Origin: Streptomyces sp. TSRI0107
Lineage (GTDB): Bacteria > Actinomycetota > Actinomycetes > Streptomycetales > Streptomycetaceae
Length of the DNA: 64,000 nt
Assembly: GCF_001905845.1 (NCBI RefSeq)
Contig: NZ_LIVZ01000007.1
Location: 1 to 64,000, forward strand
Direction of reading: 5' to 3'
The notes under the pieces are model-generated. The model was not told where the DNA came from. It did no database searches and saw only the letters and a program-made list of their open reading frames with translations. This document shows positions 61,910 to 64,000 of the stretch, one piece after another (position 1 is the stretch's first letter; each line of letters starts with the position of its first letter). Position numbers and translations under genes: made by a program.

Positions 61910-63511
61910 TCACTCGCCCGGCCGTACGAACACGGTCCGTCCGCCCACCACCGTGCGCAGGCAGACGGGCAGGTCGGTGCCGGGGGTGAGGTCGGGCAGG
62001 CCGGGGGTGCCGGAGCGCGGGTCGGTGGACCAGCGGGCGACCCGGTCGTCGGGGGCCTGGACGACGAGCTCGCCGGTGCGCCACACGGCGTAGTCCGCGG
62101 GCGCGCCGGGCACCAGGACGCCCGCGTCGTCGCGGCCGATCGCCCGCCAGCCGCCGCGCGTGTGGGCGGTGAAGGCGGCCCGTACGGAGACCCGGTGCTC
62201 GGGGGTGCGGTGGAAGGCGGCGGCGCGGACCGTGCCCCACGGGTCGAGCGGGGTGACCGGGCTGTCGGAGCCGAGGGCGAGCGGGACCCCGGCGCGCAGC
62301 AGGGCCGCGAACGGGTTCAGGGCGCGGGCGCGGTCGGCGCCGAGCCGCTGGGCATACATGCCGTCCTCGCCGCCCCACAGGGCGTCGAAGGCGGGCTGCA
62401 CGGAAGCGGTGAGGCCGAGCTCGGCGAAGGCGGCGACGGTCTCGGGGGTCAGCATCTCGGCGTGCTCGACCCGGTGCCGGGCGGCCCGGACGCGGGCGAG
62501 GCCGACCTTGTCGGCGGCGGCGCGCACGCCCTCGACGACGGCGGTGACGGCGGCGTCGCCGATGGCGTGGAAGCCGGCCTGGAGGCCCGCCTCGGTGCAG
62601 GCGACGACATGGGCGGCGACGTCCGCGGCGTCCAGGTAGGCGGTGCCGGTGTGGCCGGCGTCGGCGTACGGCTCGTGCAGGCAGGCGGTGTGGGAGCCGA
62701 GGGCGCCGTCGACGAAGAGGTCGCCGGCGGCGCCGGCCGCGCCCAGCTCGCGCGCCTTGTCGACGTCCCGCTCGGCCCAGTAGCCGACGACGCGCGGCCC
62801 GGGCTCGTCGGCGGCGAGGCGGAGCAGGCCGGTGAAGTCGTCCTCGGAGGAGATCTCGGGCCCGCCGCACTCGTGGACCGAGCCGATGCCGAGGGAGGCG
62901 GCGTGCGCGAGCGCGGCACGCTGGGCCTCGTCACGCTGGCCCGGGGTGACGGCGGCGAGGGCGGCGGCGCGCACCGCGTGGTGGGCGTCGGCGGTGAGCG
63001 GGCCGTCGACCGGGCCGAGCTGCGGGGTCATGTCGAGCAGCGCGGTGCTGACGACCGCCGAGTGGACGTCGATCCGCGAGAGGTAGAGCGGGCGTCCCCC
63101 GGTCGCCTCGTCGAGCTCCGCGCGGGTCGGCGGGCGGCCGCCGGGCCAGCGGGCGGCGTCCCAGCCGTGGCCGAGCAGCACCCGGTCGTGCGGGCGGGCG
63201 GCGGCGAACTCCCGGACCAGGCCGAGGGCCTGTCCGAGGTCCCGCGCGGCGGACAGGTCGAGGCCGGTGAGGGCCAGTCCGGTCGCCGTGGCGTGGATGT
63301 GCGCGTCGGTGAACGCGGGGGTGACGAGGGCGCCGTCGAGGTCGATCACCTCGTCCACACCGTCCGCGAACGCGTCGGCCGCGCCCTCGGAGCCGACCCA
63401 GGCGACCTGGCCGTGCTCGACGACCATGGCGGTCGCGAAGGGGTCGGCGGGACTGTGGACCTCTCCGCGGCGGAGGAGGACGGTCTTCGGCGGGGTGGTG
63501 CGCTCACTCAT
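61910..63511 (-). CDS. Amidohydrolase family 3 (YtcJ-like)
   Basis: A 533-residue metal-dependent amidohydrolase. The N-terminal beta-sandwich carries the entry metal motif FTDAHIHATATG. The barrel continues with GFHAIGDAAV, RHRVEHAEML and the late aspartate in LGSDSPVTPLDPW. Relatives act on N-acyl or exocyclic amide substrates; the substrate here is unknown. The ATG is 47 bp downstream of the Lrp-type regulator on the same strand, so the two may be cotranscribed. Confidence 0.92.
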   Translation of the reverse strand: MSERTTPPKTVLLRRGEVHSPADPFATAMVVEHGQVAWVGSEGAADAFADGVDEVIDLDGALVTPAFTDAHIHATATGLALTGLDLSAARDLGQALGLVREFAAARPHDRVLLGHGWDAARWPGGRPPTRAELDEATGGRPLYLSRIDVHSAVVSTALLDMTPQLGPVDGPLTADAHHAVRAAALAAVTPGQRDEAQRAALAHAASLGIGSVHECGGPEISSEDDFTGLLRLAADEPGPRVVGYWAERDVDKARELGAAGAAGDLFVDGALGSHTACLHEPYADAGHTGTAYLDAADVAAHVVACTEAGLQAGFHAIGDAAVTAVVEGVRAAADKVGLARVRAARHRVEHAEMLTPETVAAFAELGLTASVQPAFDALWGGEDGMYAQRLGADRARALNPFAALLRAGVPLALGSDSPVTPLDPWGTVRAAAFHRTPEHRVSVRAAFTAHTRGGWRAIGRDDAGVLVPGAPADYAVWRTGELVVQAPDDRVARWSTDPRSGTPGLPDLTPGTDLPVCLRTVVGGRTVFVRPGE

Positions 63512-63558
63512 GGGGAACAGTCTCGCGCCCCGCGTGCGCCGACCCGCACCCAGGTGGC

Positions 63559-63999
63559 TCAGATACGCGGCGGCCGTGCCTCGTACGGCGTCGACAGGAC
63601 GACCGTGGTGCGCGTGGAGACCCCGGCGAGGGAGCGCAGCCGGGCCAGCAGCTCCTCCAGTTCGTGCGGGGTGGCCACCCGGACCTTGAGGATGTAGTTC
63701 TCGTCGCCCGCGACGCTGTGGCAGGCCTCGATCTCGGGGACGCCCGCGAGCCGCTCGGCGATGTCGTCGGGGGCACTGGGGTCGAACGGTTTCACCGAGA
63801 TGAAGGCGGTCATGGGCAGCCCGACCGCCTCCGGGTCGACGACCGCGGCGTACCCGCGGATGACGCCACGCTGCTCCAGCCGGCGCACCCGCTGGTGCAC
63901 GGCCGACGTGGACAGGCCCGTGGCCTTGCCCAGGTCGGTGTAGCTCATCCGCCCGTCCTTGACGAGCAGCTGCACGATCTGTCGGTCCAGCTCCTCCAT
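63559..63999 (-). CDS. Lrp/AsnC-family transcriptional regulator
   Basis: A 146-residue regulator: AsnC-type helix-turn-helix (LDRQIVQLLVKDGRMSYTDL, then STSAVHQRVRRLEQRGVIRG) and a RAM effector domain (EACHSVAGDENYILKVRV). The start MEELDRQ agrees with family N-termini, so it is complete although it abuts the window edge. Amino-acid-responsive control is usual for the family. The amidohydrolase follows on the same strand. Confidence 0.93.
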   Translation of the reverse strand: MEELDRQIVQLLVKDGRMSYTDLGKATGLSTSAVHQRVRRLEQRGVIRGYAAVVDPEAVGLPMTAFISVKPFDPSAPDDIAERLAGVPEIEACHSVAGDENYILKVRVATPHELEELLARLRSLAGVSTRTTVVLSTPYEARPPRI

Positions 64000-64000
64000 G

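Overview
The window is high-GC actinobacterial chromosome, almost certainly Streptomyces. Coding is dense with GC-rich third positions, GTG/TTG starts and many ATGA/GTGA stop-start overlaps. Marker loci are a Cvn conservon, a complete Streptomyces-type gas-vesicle cluster, the sporulation pair smeA-sffA, rbpA with a sigma-R promoter, and crr-ptsI with a DasR site. Gene order at both ends resembles the S. coelicolor SCO1390s-SCO1425 region, so this is chromosome core with accessory insertions.

Layout. 1-420: promoter and leader of an rRNA operon running leftwards out of the window; the 16S gene starts just beyond base 1. 0.5-2.7 kb: PTS genes crr and ptsI. 2.8-9.8 kb: a conserved unknown, acetoacetyl-CoA synthetase, a GH31 glycosidase, a NUDIX hydrolase and a VanX-like dipeptidase. 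9.9-11.6 kb: a DUF35 protein and a thiolase with two compensating frameshifts. 11.7-16.0 kb: an EAL-CBS-GGDEF protein, then glpF-glpK. 16.1-24.3 kb: a conservon in which a fused 5-oxoprolinase/hydantoinase lies between cvnC and cvnD. 24.7-25.3 kb: a small membrane protein. 25.3-28.5 kb: a decaying oxidative catabolic locus with a frameshifted ferredoxin reductase, a Rieske ferredoxin with an internal deletion, an intact IclR regulator and a GMC oxidoreductase remnant. 28.5-35.6 kb: a three-gene SMC/condensin-like operon of MukFEB/MksFEB/JetABC layout with no JetD. 35.8-41.1 kb: gvpOAFGYZJLSK. 41.2-46.7 kb: a MITE, a GntR regulator, and an MFS-DUF1445-pxpABC operon. 46.8-50.1 kb: an SGNH hydrolase and two GT4 glycosyltransferases. 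50.3-54.6 kb: a HEAT-like protein, an ankyrin protein and smeA-sffA. 54.7-59.1 kb: a MocR regulator facing a YczE-like protein, a GDPD phosphodiesterase and an MFS permease. 59.4-64.0 kb: rbpA, fxsA, a dolichyl-phosphate-mannose-type synthase, an amidohydrolase and an Lrp regulator.

How the genes work together. 5-Oxoproline chemistry appears twice: the fused ATP-dependent type inside the conservon, and PxpABC with a putative importer and a D-glutamate-cyclase-like protein under GntR control. The least explained block is the SMC-like triad at 28.5-35.6 kb. Four single-base homopolymer indels in two genes mean that base-level accuracy of this sequence should be considered before calling those genes dead.
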